Assembly (NCBI GenBank): GCA_018224315.1
Contig: JAGTVF010000211.1
Span: forward strand, 1-9,840
DNA length: 9,840 nt
Direction: 5' to 3'
Origin: Desulfobacterales bacterium
GTDB taxonomy: Bacteria > Desulfobacterota > Desulfobacteria > Desulfobacterales > Desulfosalsimonadaceae
The translations under genes were made by a program, and so were the position numbers. Below the pieces are notes generated by a model. It was not told the DNA's origin. It saw only the letters and a program-made list of their open reading frames with translations, and searched no databases. This document shows positions 1 to 7,136 of this stretch, in pieces (the stretch's first letter is position 1; each line of letters starts with the position of its first letter).

Positions 1-2
1 AA

Positions 3-1484
3 TTACTTGGAATGGCGCTTTTCAGCCGCATCGATGATTTCCTTGAGCGCTTTTCTGGCATCGTCATCAATGGGCAGCGGCTCATGGGTATCCAGGATCC
101 GCTGGGTTTCCTCATTGACCCGGTCTGACATGCTCTTGGCACCTTCGCTGTTCCAGGTCTCCCAGTCAGAACGATCCATGAGTTTCGGCAAAAACCATTC
201 TTTCCAGTGCTCATAAGTGTGGTCATGGGTGACATACTCGCCGCCCGGACCCACTTCATCAATTTCCTTCAGGGCCAGATATTCTTCATCGGTTCTCACG
301 CCCTTGCCCATCTGGCGAACCATCCCGATGATCTCCTCATTCATCACAAGACTTTCCAGCGAAGCGTTCACGCCGGAATCAATATAACCCACGTCGTGAA
401 CCAGATTGGCGCCGGACAGAAACGCGGTCAGATTGCTGATGGTCGACTCAATGGCCGCCTGCTCGTCCAGGCACTTGGAGTCCGAACATCCGCCGGTGGA
501 AAACATGATCAGGTTCAGCCACTTGGAAACATCCGTATTGGCCGCAGAGGCCAGCGACATTTCCGGCGCGCCGTAAGAATAGGTGGTGGTGCGCATATCC
601 ATCACCGTGGTCACCCCGCCCATGATCAACGGCATACCGGGTCTTTTCAGATGGCACAATGCAATGGCCAGCAGGGTTTCCGCCAGGGACTGGACCAGCA
701 TGCCGGCAATGGTGGCCGGAGCTGTGGCCCCTGAACTGGGACACGGGGTATACATGGCCGGAATTCCCTTTTCAGCGGCAAACAACAGTTTTTCCACTGC
801 CGTGATATCATTTGTCAGCGGAGAAATGGGCTCGATGTAGGCCACAAACATGGGACTCAGGCGAAATTCCTCTTCACCGCCCTGAAACACGCAGGCCATT
901 TTCCACAAGTCCTCCAGGCCTTCGCCGTCGACACTGGTGACCACCATGGGCTTGGTACAGCCTTCGAGCATGGCCATGAACTGGTGCCGGTCATAGGTCT
1001 GGGGATTGGGCGCATCGCCGACGATGCCGTGGGACATGAAAAAATCAAAATTGGGCAGGTAATCCACGATTCGTCCGGCATCCACCACGTCCTTATAAGT
1101 GGTGCGCCGGCGCTCGCCGGTTTTGCGGTCATAGGTAAAGGGCAGATCCGAGCCCGTACCAAAGTAGACGTGATCCTTTTGCAGGGCCATGGAGCGCTTA
1201 CCGTTTCTGCCCTGAAGCGTGATTTTGCGCGGGTAATTCTTCAAAGCCCGCTCCACAAGGGAAGCCGGCACACGTACGCGTTTGTCATCGCCAACAACGG
1301 CCTCGCCGCTGCTGCGAAACAGTTCCAGGGCCTCATCATGATGAACCCGGGAACCCACCCGCTCGAGAACATCCAGGGCGGCAAAATAAATCTGCTCGAT
1401 CTGGTCTTCGGTCAGGACCCGAAACTGCGGGGTCTCCTGAACGGTCTGATTCATCGGTTGCATATCTGGCATTACAGATTTCAT
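3..1484 (-). CDS. MttB/MtgB-family corrinoid methyltransferase, non-pyrrolysine type
   Basis: Likely a cytoplasmic methyltransferase that moves a methyl group from a quaternary amine, possibly glycine betaine, onto the cobalt of a corrinoid protein. The 493-residue length and overall sequence fit the trimethylamine methyltransferase superfamily (COG5598). Seen in the protein: a GTGSD stretch near residues 109-113, LIMGGV near 286-291, GGCSDSKCLDEQ near 331-342, and GPGGEYVTHDHT near 412-423. The frame has no internal amber codon, so this is the pyrrolysine-free branch, whose characterised members demethylate glycine betaine, proline betaine or carnitine. Which substrate this one uses cannot be told from sequence alone. 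The start is supported by AGGAG at 1492-1496, seven bases before the ATG. The gene is last of three on the minus strand, behind a matching corrinoid protein and a dimethylglycine N-methyltransferase; the latter makes betaine a reasonable guess. The stop codon lies at the very edge of the window, so the gene is complete. Confidence 0.9.
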   Translation of the reverse strand: MKSVMPDMQPMNQTVQETPQFRVLTEDQIEQIYFAALDVLERVGSRVHHDEALELFRSSGEAVVGDDKRVRVPASLVERALKNYPRKITLQGRNGKRSMALQKDHVYFGTGSDLPFTYDRKTGERRRTTYKDVVDAGRIVDYLPNFDFFMSHGIVGDAPNPQTYDRHQFMAMLEGCTKPMVVTSVDGEGLEDLWKMACVFQGGEEEFRLSPMFVAYIEPISPLTNDITAVEKLLFAAEKGIPAMYTPCPSSGATAPATIAGMLVQSLAETLLAIALCHLKRPGMPLIMGGVTTVMDMRTTTYSYGAPEMSLASAANTDVSKWLNLIMFSTGGCSDSKCLDEQAAIESTISNLTAFLSGANLVHDVGYIDSGVNASLESLVMNEEIIGMVRQMGKGVRTDEEYLALKEIDEVGPGGEYVTHDHTYEHWKEWFLPKLMDRSDWETWNSEGAKSMSDRVNEETQRILDTHEPLPIDDDARKALKEIIDAAEKRHSK

Positions 1485-1563
1485 AATCTATCTCCTATCT
1501 GTACCCGTCCGCATCAATGCAGCCGGGTTTTGACGTTCTGGTAAGGGGCTGGCCGGCAGAAAC

Positions 1564-1608
1564 GCGAAGCCGCGGTCGAACATAAAAATATTCAGGCCGC
1601 GGCTGCGC
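1564..1608 (-). repeat. Strong hairpin in the spacer between the corrinoid protein and MttB-like genes
   Basis: Inverted repeat with arms at 1564-1575 and 1597-1608. The inner 8 bp (AGCCGCGG/CCGCGGCT) are perfect, then come one mismatch and three more pairs (GCG/CGC). The 21-base loop is AT-rich and can add a GAA/TTC pairing. No T-run follows on the minus strand, so it does not look like an intrinsic terminator. It sits in the 145-bp spacer of the putative operon and may protect or mark a processed mRNA end, letting the corrinoid protein and methyltransferase be made in different amounts. The pairing is seen; the role is inferred. Confidence 0.6.
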
Positions 1609-1629
1609 TCGGCTTTCAACATCTCCAAA

Positions 1630-2268
1630 TTAAGCGGTCAGCACTTCCTTGGCCTTGTCCACAGAGCTGCCTGCATTGGCTCCGTAAACATCAGCGCCGA
1701 TCTCCTTGGCAAATTCCGCGGTAACCGGCGCGCCGCCGATCATGACCTTGACCTGGTCCCGGATGCCGGCTTCCTTTAATGCGTTGATCACCTCGCCCAT
1801 CTTGGGCATGGTGGTGGTCAGCAGTGCAGACATTCCCAAAAGATCAGGCTTGTGCTCCTTGACGGCATCCACAAACACCTGGGTCTCGAGATCAATGCCG
1901 AGATTGACCACCTTGAAGCCGGCGCCCTCAAACATCATGGCCACCAGGTTCTTGCCGATATCATGCAGATCGCCCTTGACCGTGCCGATAACAAAGGTGC
2001 CGGCCATGGTGGCGCCGCTTTCAATCAGCAGGGGCCGCAGCTTGTCCATGCCTTTGCTCATGGCCTTGGCCGAGCGCAGCACCTCCGGAATAAACATTTC
2101 ACAGGCCTTAAAACGCTGGCCCACAACATCCATGCCGGCGATTAGCCCGCTTTGAAGAATTTCCTGTGATTCAATGCCTTCATCAATGGCCTCCTGAACC
2201 ATGCCGGAGACGTCTTCGACCTTACCCGCGATAAGCAAATCTGCCATTTTTCCCAAATCAACTGCCAT
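1630..2268 (-). CDS. Corrinoid protein (MttC/MtgC type, cobalamin-binding)
   Basis: Methyl carrier protein that holds a cobamide and shuttles a methyl group from an MttB-type methyltransferase to a second, methylcobamide-using methyltransferase. At 212 residues it has the usual family size: an N-terminal helical cap (about 1-88) followed by a Rossmann-like B12 domain. The signature D-x-H-x-x-G is DLHDIG at 100-105, so His102 should be the lower axial cobalt ligand. The later conserved pieces SALLTT (147-152) and GGAPVT (178-183) are present. The start is taken at 2268, where AGGAGG (2275-2280) sits six bases upstream; a longer reading from 2289 would translate that ribosome site itself as arginines. 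The gene lies between the dimethylglycine methyltransferase and the MttB-like gene on the same strand, and it is the obvious partner of the latter. The methylcorrinoid:tetrahydrofolate methyltransferase and the corrinoid reactivase that the pathway needs are not in the window. Confidence 0.93.
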   Translation of the reverse strand: MAVDLGKMADLLIAGKVEDVSGMVQEAIDEGIESQEILQSGLIAGMDVVGQRFKACEMFIPEVLRSAKAMSKGMDKLRPLLIESGATMAGTFVIGTVKGDLHDIGKNLVAMMFEGAGFKVVNLGIDLETQVFVDAVKEHKPDLLGMSALLTTTMPKMGEVINALKEAGIRDQVKVMIGGAPVTAEFAKEIGADVYGANAGSSVDKAKEVLTA

Positions 2269-2280
2269 GTTTCTCCTCCT
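2269..2280 (-). promoter_or_regulatory. Ribosome binding site deciding the corrinoid protein start
   Basis: On the minus strand the sequence is AGGAGG, six bases, then ATG. This near-perfect Shine-Dalgarno sequence fixes the start at 2268 and rules out the seven-codon extension that begins at 2289. Confidence 0.85.
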
Positions 2281-2414
2281 CCTTGTCAATGGTGTATAAA
2301 ATCATAAAGTTTGCCAAAACCGCATTTCCGCTGCATGATAAAAAGATTACGCCTGTTTTTGACTTTGGCGAATTTTCTTTTTATCTATTTTACATAGGGT
2401 GCGCCCGCATCCGG

Positions 2415-3251
2415 CTATTTTTTCCGGAAATGAAACACGCCCCAGGTGAGATAGCCCTTGTTGCCGCCGTCGACCCAATGCTGAAGGCCCTTTTTCATGT
2501 TGTCGATATACTGGCGGCTGACCACCTTTTCCAGTTCGTCTTCCCGGGATTCCATTTCTGTTAAAACCCGGCCGTAATGCTGGGCCAGGTAAGGGTGAAG
2601 CGTTTCATATCCAACCACTTCAAAGCCGATTTTTTTTGCATAATCCTGATAAAATCCCGGAGATCCCAGGGACTCCAGATGAATCCGCTCATATATCGGC
2701 CCCAGCACCCCTTCAGGGCAGTCATCGGTCTGCATGGGATCGGTAAAAATCATCTCCCCGCCGGGTTTTAAAACCCGGAGGGCTTCTTCGAGGACCTTCT
2801 GCCGGTTGTCGCTGTGCAAAATCGCGTCCTGGGACCAGACCAGATCAAAAGAAGCATCCGGATAGGGAATTTCCGCAAAGTTGCCGTCCACCACCTCGAT
2901 CATGTGATCCAGGCCCTGCTCCTTGTTCATTTTCCGGGCCCGGTTGTTTTCGGTTTCGCTCAGGTTGAGCACCACCACTTCCCATCCGTAATTTTTGGCC
3001 AGGTGCCGGGCTGATCCGGAAAATCCACCCCCGAGGTCAATGACCCTGGCCTTCTGCCCTTTGAACTTGGACCTGGAAGCCATGTGGTCAATCGTCCGAC
3101 GGCTGGCTTCGTATATCGTATCGTTTTCCGACTCATAAATCCCGAGGTGCAGATCTTCTCCGCCCCATATGGTGTAGTAAAAATTATGAGCATCATCACT
3201 ATCATAATAGGATTTTGTAACTTTTACGGGTTCCGGGATATCGTTGCTCAT
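2415..3251 (-). CDS. Sarcosine/dimethylglycine N-methyltransferase (glycine betaine synthesis)
   Basis: SAM-dependent class I methyltransferase that adds the last methyl groups in glycine betaine synthesis (sarcosine to dimethylglycine to betaine). The 278 residues match, nearly end to end, the C-terminal half of the halophile glycine-sarcosine/dimethylglycine methyltransferase as I recall it. Shared features are YYDSDDAHNFYYTIWGG near 15-31, SAM motif I IDLGGGFSG at 71-79, VWSQDAILHS at 138-147, a LKPGG loop at 161-165, ESLGSPGFY at 193-201, HYGRVL at 225-230, and a C-terminal GGNKGYLTWGVFH. The start is supported by AGGAGG at 3257-3262, five bases upstream. The glycine/sarcosine methyltransferase that starts the pathway in halophiles is absent here, so the substrate is probably sarcosine or dimethylglycine. 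It is first in an apparent operon with a corrinoid protein and an MttB-like methyltransferase. The family call is strong; in vivo flux is inferred. Confidence 0.9.
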   Translation of the reverse strand: MSNDIPEPVKVTKSYYDSDDAHNFYYTIWGGEDLHLGIYESENDTIYEASRRTIDHMASRSKFKGQKARVIDLGGGFSGSARHLAKNYGWEVVVLNLSETENNRARKMNKEQGLDHMIEVVDGNFAEIPYPDASFDLVWSQDAILHSDNRQKVLEEALRVLKPGGEMIFTDPMQTDDCPEGVLGPIYERIHLESLGSPGFYQDYAKKIGFEVVGYETLHPYLAQHYGRVLTEMESREDELEKVVSRQYIDNMKKGLQHWVDGGNKGYLTWGVFHFRKK

Positions 3252-3290
3252 TTTTTCCTCCTTATTTGAAATTAAGATTTATAAAATTAG

Positions 3291-3370
3291 TGGGTTATAT
3301 AAATTATAGACCAAAGCTGAAAAACATAAAACCCTCTTGCTTGAAAGCTTGTTTCAACGAGGATAACCCA
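3291..3370 (-). promoter_or_regulatory. Candidate structured RNA leader of the betaine methyltransferase operon
   Basis: In the minus transcript an outer 8-bp stem (3363-3370 with 3291-3298; TGGGTTAT/ATAACCCA) closes an 80-nt element. Directly stacked on one side is an inner arm: CCTC/GAGG (3359-3362 with 3333-3336), then TTGAAA/TTTCAA (3352-3357 with 3341-3346) around a five-base loop. About 34 nt on the other side are unpaired. In it AAGCT (3314-3318) could pair with the loop region AGCTT (3346-3350) as a pseudoknot. The element ends 39 nt before the start codon. It does not match the SAM-I, SAM-II, SAH or glycine riboswitch consensus as I remember them. The base pairing is seen; a regulatory role is a guess. 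Confidence 0.4.
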
Positions 3371-3415
3371 TAGTTTTTCCGAGTAATTTGATTGAATTAT
3401 GTATAATATTTTGAT

Positions 3416-3444
3416 ATCATAAAATAAATATCAACAGCTGTCAA
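3416..3444 (-). promoter_or_regulatory. Sigma-70-type promoter for the methyltransferase operon
   Basis: On the minus strand, TTGACA (3439-3444) is followed by 17 bases and TATGAT (3416-3421). This is a perfect -35 and a 5-of-6 -10 at ideal spacing. The predicted start of transcription is near 3409, giving a leader of about 158 nt before the dimethylglycine methyltransferase. Confidence 0.7.
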
Positions 3445-3465
3445 CCCTTTTTTCTGACGAAACGA

Positions 3466-3498
3466 TTTCCTATATTATGCATTAGTTTTCCTAAATTA
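3466..3498. repeat. 12-bp direct repeat between the divergent promoters
   Basis: TTTCCTATATTA (3466-3477) recurs as TTTCCTAAATTA (3487-3498), 11 of 12 identical. The start-to-start distance is 21 bp, two helical turns. The repeats lie between the two back-to-back -35 boxes, where a shared regulator could bind one face of the DNA. The region is AT-rich, so chance is not excluded. Confidence 0.4.
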
Positions 3499-3509
3499 CA
3501 AGAAGCCTA

Positions 3510-3538
3510 TTGACAAAAAAATAATCTTTTGGCATGAT
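3510..3538 (+). promoter_or_regulatory. Sigma-70-type promoter for DUF1015-panC-metK
   Basis: TTGACA (3510-3515), 17 bases, then CATGAT (3533-3538), preceded by TGG, an extended -10 element. The predicted transcript starts near 3545, about 83 nt before the DUF1015 gene. No other convincing promoter is seen before metK. Confidence 0.6.
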
Positions 3539-3627
3539 TCAATACTTCAAGCTTAAAATTTCCCCGTCAGTGTTCGCGCTATAACAGGATCAGCAAAGAG
3601 CAACCACATACTGAAAAAAGGATACTT

Positions 3628-4956
3628 ATGGCAAAGATATACCCTTTCAGGGGCGTCCGCTATAACCAAAGCAAAATAAAAGACCTCTCCCAGGTGGTCA
3701 CGCCCCCATATGACGTAATTTCTGAAGAAGAGCAGCAGGCCTATTACAAACGCCATGCATACAATGTCATCCGTCTGGACAAGGCCCTTGCCGCAGAACA
3801 GGACAACAAAGCCGACAACCCCTATACCCGTGCAGCCGAAGACTTTAACAAGTGGCTGCAAAACGGGGTCCTGGTCCGGGATGAAACCCCGGGCTTTTAC
3901 CTCACCACTGTGACTTTCTCCATTGAGGGAAAATCCGTGACCCGTTACGGGCTGATCGGGGCGGTGCAGCTTGAACCGTTTGAATCCGGCGTGATTCTGC
4001 CCCACGAGGAGACCTTTTCCAAGGTCAAGTCCGAGCGGCTGGAATTGATGAAAGCCTGTCACGCCAATTTCAGCCATATTTTTTCGGTTTATTCGGACAA
4101 AGGCGGCACCCTCCAGACCCTGAAGGATCACGTGCAGCAGATTTCCCCGGAGGCGGAATTCACCGATGACAGCGGTCATTTCCATCGCATGTGGCGGATA
4201 ACCGATCCAGAACTGTGCCGACAGGTCACAGACGCCATGGAACAGCGGCGCCTGTTTATCGCAGACGGCCATCACCGTTATGAAACCGCCTTAAATTACA
4301 GGGAGTGGGTCAGGCAGAATGATCCGGATTTTGATGAAACCCATCCGGCCAATTTTATCATGATGTATCTGTGTGCGGTCGAAGACCAGGGTCTGATTAT
4401 CCTGCCCACCCACAGGCTGCTTCCCAGCGTGGCCGCAGATACCCGGCAGCAGTTTCTGCAGCAGGCCGCCCAGTATTTTGATATTGAGGAATTTGACCGC
4501 GATGGCGTTGATCCCGGCCAGGCCGTAGAACAGCTCGACAAATCCCTGCACCGGCACCGAAACGACCATATCATCGGCCTGGTGATGAAAGATGAGCCGG
4601 CATGCTATGCGCTGGTATTAAAGCCCGGGGTCATGGAAGCCCTTTTTGGCGACGAAATGGCCGCACCGCTGCAGGGACTGGATGTCACCGTGCTCACGCG
4701 CCTGATTTTGATGAAACTCATGGGCTTTGACAAGCAAAGCCTGGATGATCATTCCCTGATCGGTTATACAAGCAGCCATGACGAAGCGGTTGAGCTTGTG
4801 GAAAATGGTGAATATGACATGGCCTTTATCTTAAATCCGCCCACCAATGAGCAGGTTCGCAAAATTGCCGAAGCCGGCCTGACAATGCCGAGAAAAACCA
4901 CTTTTTATTATCCAAAGGCGGTTACCGGACAGGTATTGAACCGGCTCGAACGATAA
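3628..4956 (+). CDS. DUF1015 family protein, function unknown
   Basis: A 442-residue soluble protein of the DUF1015 family (COG4198), recognised from several conserved blocks: YPFRGVRY at 5-12, VTPPYDVIS at 24-32, ILPHEETFSKVKSERL at 123-138, IADGHHRYETALNY at 211-224, and the C-terminal MPRKTTFYYPK at 420-430. The histidine- and aspartate-rich blocks (PHEE and DGHHRY) suggest an enzyme with a metal or phosphate site, but I do not know its reaction. There is no signal peptide or membrane segment. The start is set by AAGGA (3618-3622), five bases before the ATG. It heads a plus-strand run with panC and metK and diverges from the methyltransferase operon. Such housekeeping company suggests a role in central or cofactor metabolism rather than in betaine use. 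Length is normal for the family and the frame is intact. Confidence 0.9.
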   Translation: MAKIYPFRGVRYNQSKIKDLSQVVTPPYDVISEEEQQAYYKRHAYNVIRLDKALAAEQDNKADNPYTRAAEDFNKWLQNGVLVRDETPGFYLTTVTFSIEGKSVTRYGLIGAVQLEPFESGVILPHEETFSKVKSERLELMKACHANFSHIFSVYSDKGGTLQTLKDHVQQISPEAEFTDDSGHFHRMWRITDPELCRQVTDAMEQRRLFIADGHHRYETALNYREWVRQNDPDFDETHPANFIMMYLCAVEDQGLIILPTHRLLPSVAADTRQQFLQQAAQYFDIEEFDRDGVDPGQAVEQLDKSLHRHRNDHIIGLVMKDEPACYALVLKPGVMEALFGDEMAAPLQGLDVTVLTRLILMKLMGFDKQSLDDHSLIGYTSSHDEAVELVENGEYDMAFILNPPTNEQVRKIAEAGLTMPRKTTFYYPKAVTGQVLNRLER

Positions 4957-4984
4957 AGAAAAAACAAGGGGCAATGCACAAAAA

Positions 4985-5028
4985 AGGAGACCGCTGTCAT
5001 CAAAACCATCCATGACATCCGGCAAATG
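4985..5028 (+). promoter_or_regulatory. Ribosome binding site and unusual start region of panC
   Basis: AGGAG (4985-4989) is a good Shine-Dalgarno sequence, but no ATG, GTG or TTG in the panC frame follows it at normal distance. In frame, GTC (4996) lies six bases after it and ATC (4999) nine bases after. The first canonical codon, ATG at 5026, is 36 bases away and has no ribosome site of its own. Confidence 0.6.
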
Positions 5029-5862
5029 CGGCAAACGGCTGAAAACCTGCGCGCACAGGGCAACACGATTGCCTTTGTGCCGACCATGGGCTATCTGCAC
5101 GAAGGCCATTTGTCTTTGATGCGCAAAGGGCGGGAACTGGCCGACATTCTTGTGGCCAGTATTTTTGTCAATCCCGCCCAGTTTGCCCCGGGCGAGGATT
5201 ACGAGGCCTATCCCCGGGACCCGGAAAGGGATGCGGCCCTGGCAGAGCAAACCGGGGTGGATATTTTGTTTACGTCCCAAAAAAACGATTTGTATCCCGA
5301 AGGCTACGAGACCTATATCACCCAGACCCACCTGCCCGGCCATCTTTGCGGACAATCGAGGCCAACCCATTTTACCGGGGTAATGACCATTGTGGCCAAG
5401 CTTTTTCATATTGCAGATCCCAATTATGCGATCTTCGGGCAAAAAGACTATCAGCAGCTGGCCATTATCCGCAAAATGACCCGGGATCTTGATTTCAACA
5501 TCGAAATTGTCGGAGGCCCCATTGTCAGGGAATCCGATGGCCTGGCCATGAGCTCGAGAAACAAATATTTAAGCCCTTCCCAGCGCCAATCCGCCCTGCA
5601 GTTATACCGCAGCCTGCAGGAAGTCCAGAAGCTCGTGGACAGCGGAGAAACAAAAGCGGCCGTCCTGATTGAAACAGCCGGAAACATCATTGCCGCAGCC
5701 CCTGAAACAGATATTGATTACATCGCCGTGTGCGACCCCGACACCCTGGCGGACAAAAAAATCATTGACCGGCCGGCCTTGATGGCACTGGCGGTGCGGG
5801 TGGGCCAAACCCGCCTGATTGACAACACGATTTTATATCCGCAGGTGGACAATGCCGGCTGA
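5026..5862 (+). CDS. panC: Pantothenate synthetase (pantoate-beta-alanine ligase)
   Basis: Cytoplasmic ligase that joins pantoate and beta-alanine with ATP, via pantoyl-adenylate, to give pantothenate for coenzyme A. Counting from the ATG at 5026: PTMGYLHEGH at 19-28 carries the HIGH-type nucleotide motif, FVNPAQFAPGEDYEAYPRD lies at 47-65, GQKDYQQ at 138-144, and VRESDGLAMSSRNKYL at 167-182 carries the KMSKS-like loop. All catalytic motifs are intact. The given start is only the first canonical codon. The protein it yields has 18 residues before PTMG, whereas E. coli PanC has about 27. The upstream in-frame codons read VIKTIHDIRQ, a typical PanC N-terminus, directly behind a good ribosome site. 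The real start is therefore probably at 4996 or 4999 (GTC or ATC), or the base there is a sequencing error. The gene lies between the DUF1015 gene and metK, probably co-transcribed. Confidence 0.93.
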   Translation: MRQTAENLRAQGNTIAFVPTMGYLHEGHLSLMRKGRELADILVASIFVNPAQFAPGEDYEAYPRDPERDAALAEQTGVDILFTSQKNDLYPEGYETYITQTHLPGHLCGQSRPTHFTGVMTIVAKLFHIADPNYAIFGQKDYQQLAIIRKMTRDLDFNIEIVGGPIVRESDGLAMSSRNKYLSPSQRQSALQLYRSLQEVQKLVDSGETKAAVLIETAGNIIAAAPETDIDYIAVCDPDTLADKKIIDRPALMALAVRVGQTRLIDNTILYPQVDNAG

Positions 5863-5934
5863 CGGCTGCATCTTATTATCGTTACAAAAAATTTTGGCAA
5901 ATCAAAACATCAACCGAAACAAAAGGAGTGTTCA

Positions 5935-7104
5935 ATGACAAAAAAATCCCATCTGTTTACCTCAGAATCTGTTACAGAAGGCCATCCGGACAAAGTGGCC
6001 GACAAAATATCTGATTCAGTGCTCGACGCCTTTCTCGCCCAGGACAGCCGATGCCGGGTGGCCTGCGAAACCCTGGTGACCACGGGTATTGCCTTTATTG
6101 CCGGAGAAATCACGGCCCAGGCCACGGTGGATTTCCAGGAGGTGGTGCGCAATGCAATCCGCGATATCGGTTATTGCTCCTCTGACATGGGCTTTGACTG
6201 GCAGACCTGTTCCGTGGTGACCAGCATTGACAAGCAATCTCCGGATATTGCCCAGGGCGTGGATGAAGGCAAAGGCCTTTTCAAGGAACAGGGCGCCGGC
6301 GACCAGGGCCTGATGTTCGGTTATGCCTGCGATGAAACCGATGAACTCATGCCCATGCCGATTCTCTACGCCCACAAGCTCACCCGGCGGCTGGCCGAAG
6401 CCCGGAAAAACAATGACCTTTCCTTTCTGCGCCCGGACGGCAAATCCCAGGTCACCATCGAGTATGAAGACGGCCGGCCCAAGCGCATTGATACGGTGGT
6501 CATCTCCACCCAGCACAGCCCGGATGTCACCTATGATCAGATCAAGGAAGGCATTATCGAGGAAGTGATCAAAAAAATGCTGCCTGCGGAGATGATCGGC
6601 GATGAGACAAAATATTTCATCAACCCCACAGGCAAATTCGAAGTGGGCGGCCCCATGGGCGACTGCGGCCTGACCGGCCGCAAAATCATCGTCGACACCT
6701 ACGGCGGAATGGGAAGACACGGCGGCGGGGCATTTTCCGGAAAAGACCCCTCCAAGGTGGACCGAAGCGCCTGCTACATGGGCCGCCACATTGCCAAAAA
6801 CCTTGTGGCCGCCGGACTGGGGAAAAAATGCGAAGTCCAGCTGGCCTATGCCATTGGCGTGGCCGAGCCGGTTTCCATTCTGGTGGATTTTTTCAACACC
6901 GGCAAGATTTCTGATGACAAGGCCGTTGAAATTGTCCGGGATGTCTTTGATCTGCGGCCGGCGGCCATCACCGAATATCTCAACCTGCTGCGGCCCTTCT
7001 ACAACAAAACCGCGGCATACGGACATTTTGGACGCAGGGACCCGGATTTTTCCTGGGAGAAAACCAACAAAGCCGATGAAATCCGGTCCAAAGCCGGCCT
7101 GTAA
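5935..7104 (+). CDS. metK: S-adenosylmethionine synthetase
   Basis: Makes SAM from methionine and ATP, releasing phosphate and pyrophosphate; normally a cytoplasmic homotetramer. The 389 residues match the family's usual length. Key motifs are GHPDK (16-20) in the ATP site, GAGDQG (120-125) of the methionine/ATP signature, and the glycine-rich [16 protein letters not shown] (263-278). AGGAG (5924-5928) lies six bases before the ATG. It is 72 bp behind panC and is followed directly by a strong terminator, so it is the last gene of this transcript. The short gap upstream leaves no room for a SAM riboswitch. Its product feeds all methylation, including the dimethylglycine methyltransferase encoded divergently about 2.7 kb away. 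That link may simply be coincidence, as metK is a core gene. Confidence 0.98.
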   Translation: MTKKSHLFTSESVTEGHPDKVADKISDSVLDAFLAQDSRCRVACETLVTTGIAFIAGEITAQATVDFQEVVRNAIRDIGYCSSDMGFDWQTCSVVTSIDKQSPDIAQGVDEGKGLFKEQGAGDQGLMFGYACDETDELMPMPILYAHKLTRRLAEARKNNDLSFLRPDGKSQVTIEYEDGRPKRIDTVVISTQHSPDVTYDQIKEGIIEEVIKKMLPAEMIGDETKYFINPTGKFEVGGPMGDCGLTGRKIIVDTYGGMGRHGGGAFSGKDPSKVDRSACYMGRHIAKNLVAAGLGKKCEVQLAYAIGVAEPVSILVDFFNTGKISDDKAVEIVRDVFDLRPAAITEYLNLLRPFYNKTAAYGHFGRRDPDFSWEKTNKADEIRSKAGL

Positions 7105-7136
7105 CAAAAAAACGGCTGCATTTCGCCAGATTTGAC

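Larger units (their letters stand above)
3252..3627. other. AT-rich divergent control region (no gene)
   Basis: This 376-bp interval separates the minus-strand methyltransferase operon from the plus-strand DUF1015-panC-metK block. It is clearly richer in A and T than the coding DNA. It holds a good promoter facing each way, a 12-bp direct repeat between them, a palindromic core ACAGCTGT (3435-3442) overlapping the minus -35 box, and a foldable leader on the minus transcript. I see no plausible small gene in it. Confidence 0.8.

Noticed and set aside
3..1484. Pyrrolysine-containing MttB
   Set aside because: The full-length frame has no in-frame amber codon, so it belongs to the non-pyrrolysine branch.
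984..1544. 186-codon plus frame opposite the MttB-like gene
   Set aside because: Antisense shadow of a well-supported gene, with no recognisable domain.
2269..2289. Seven-codon N-terminal extension of the corrinoid protein
   Set aside because: The extra arginine codons are the Shine-Dalgarno sequence of the downstream ATG.
3402..3407. Plus-strand TATAAT
   Set aside because: The sequence 17 bp upstream (CCGAGT) is not a -35 box, and a better plus promoter lies nearer to the gene.
3530..3550. TGGCAT... as a possible sigma-54 promoter
   Set aside because: The GC pair required near -12 is missing. The sequence is better explained as an extended -10 of a sigma-70 promoter.
3553..4275. 240-codon minus frame opposite the DUF1015 gene
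   Set aside because: It overlaps a clearly conserved plus-strand protein, shows no family resemblance and runs through the plus promoter region.
5863..5934. SAM riboswitch before metK
   Set aside because: The 72-bp gap is too short and shows none of the SAM-I core sequence or stems.
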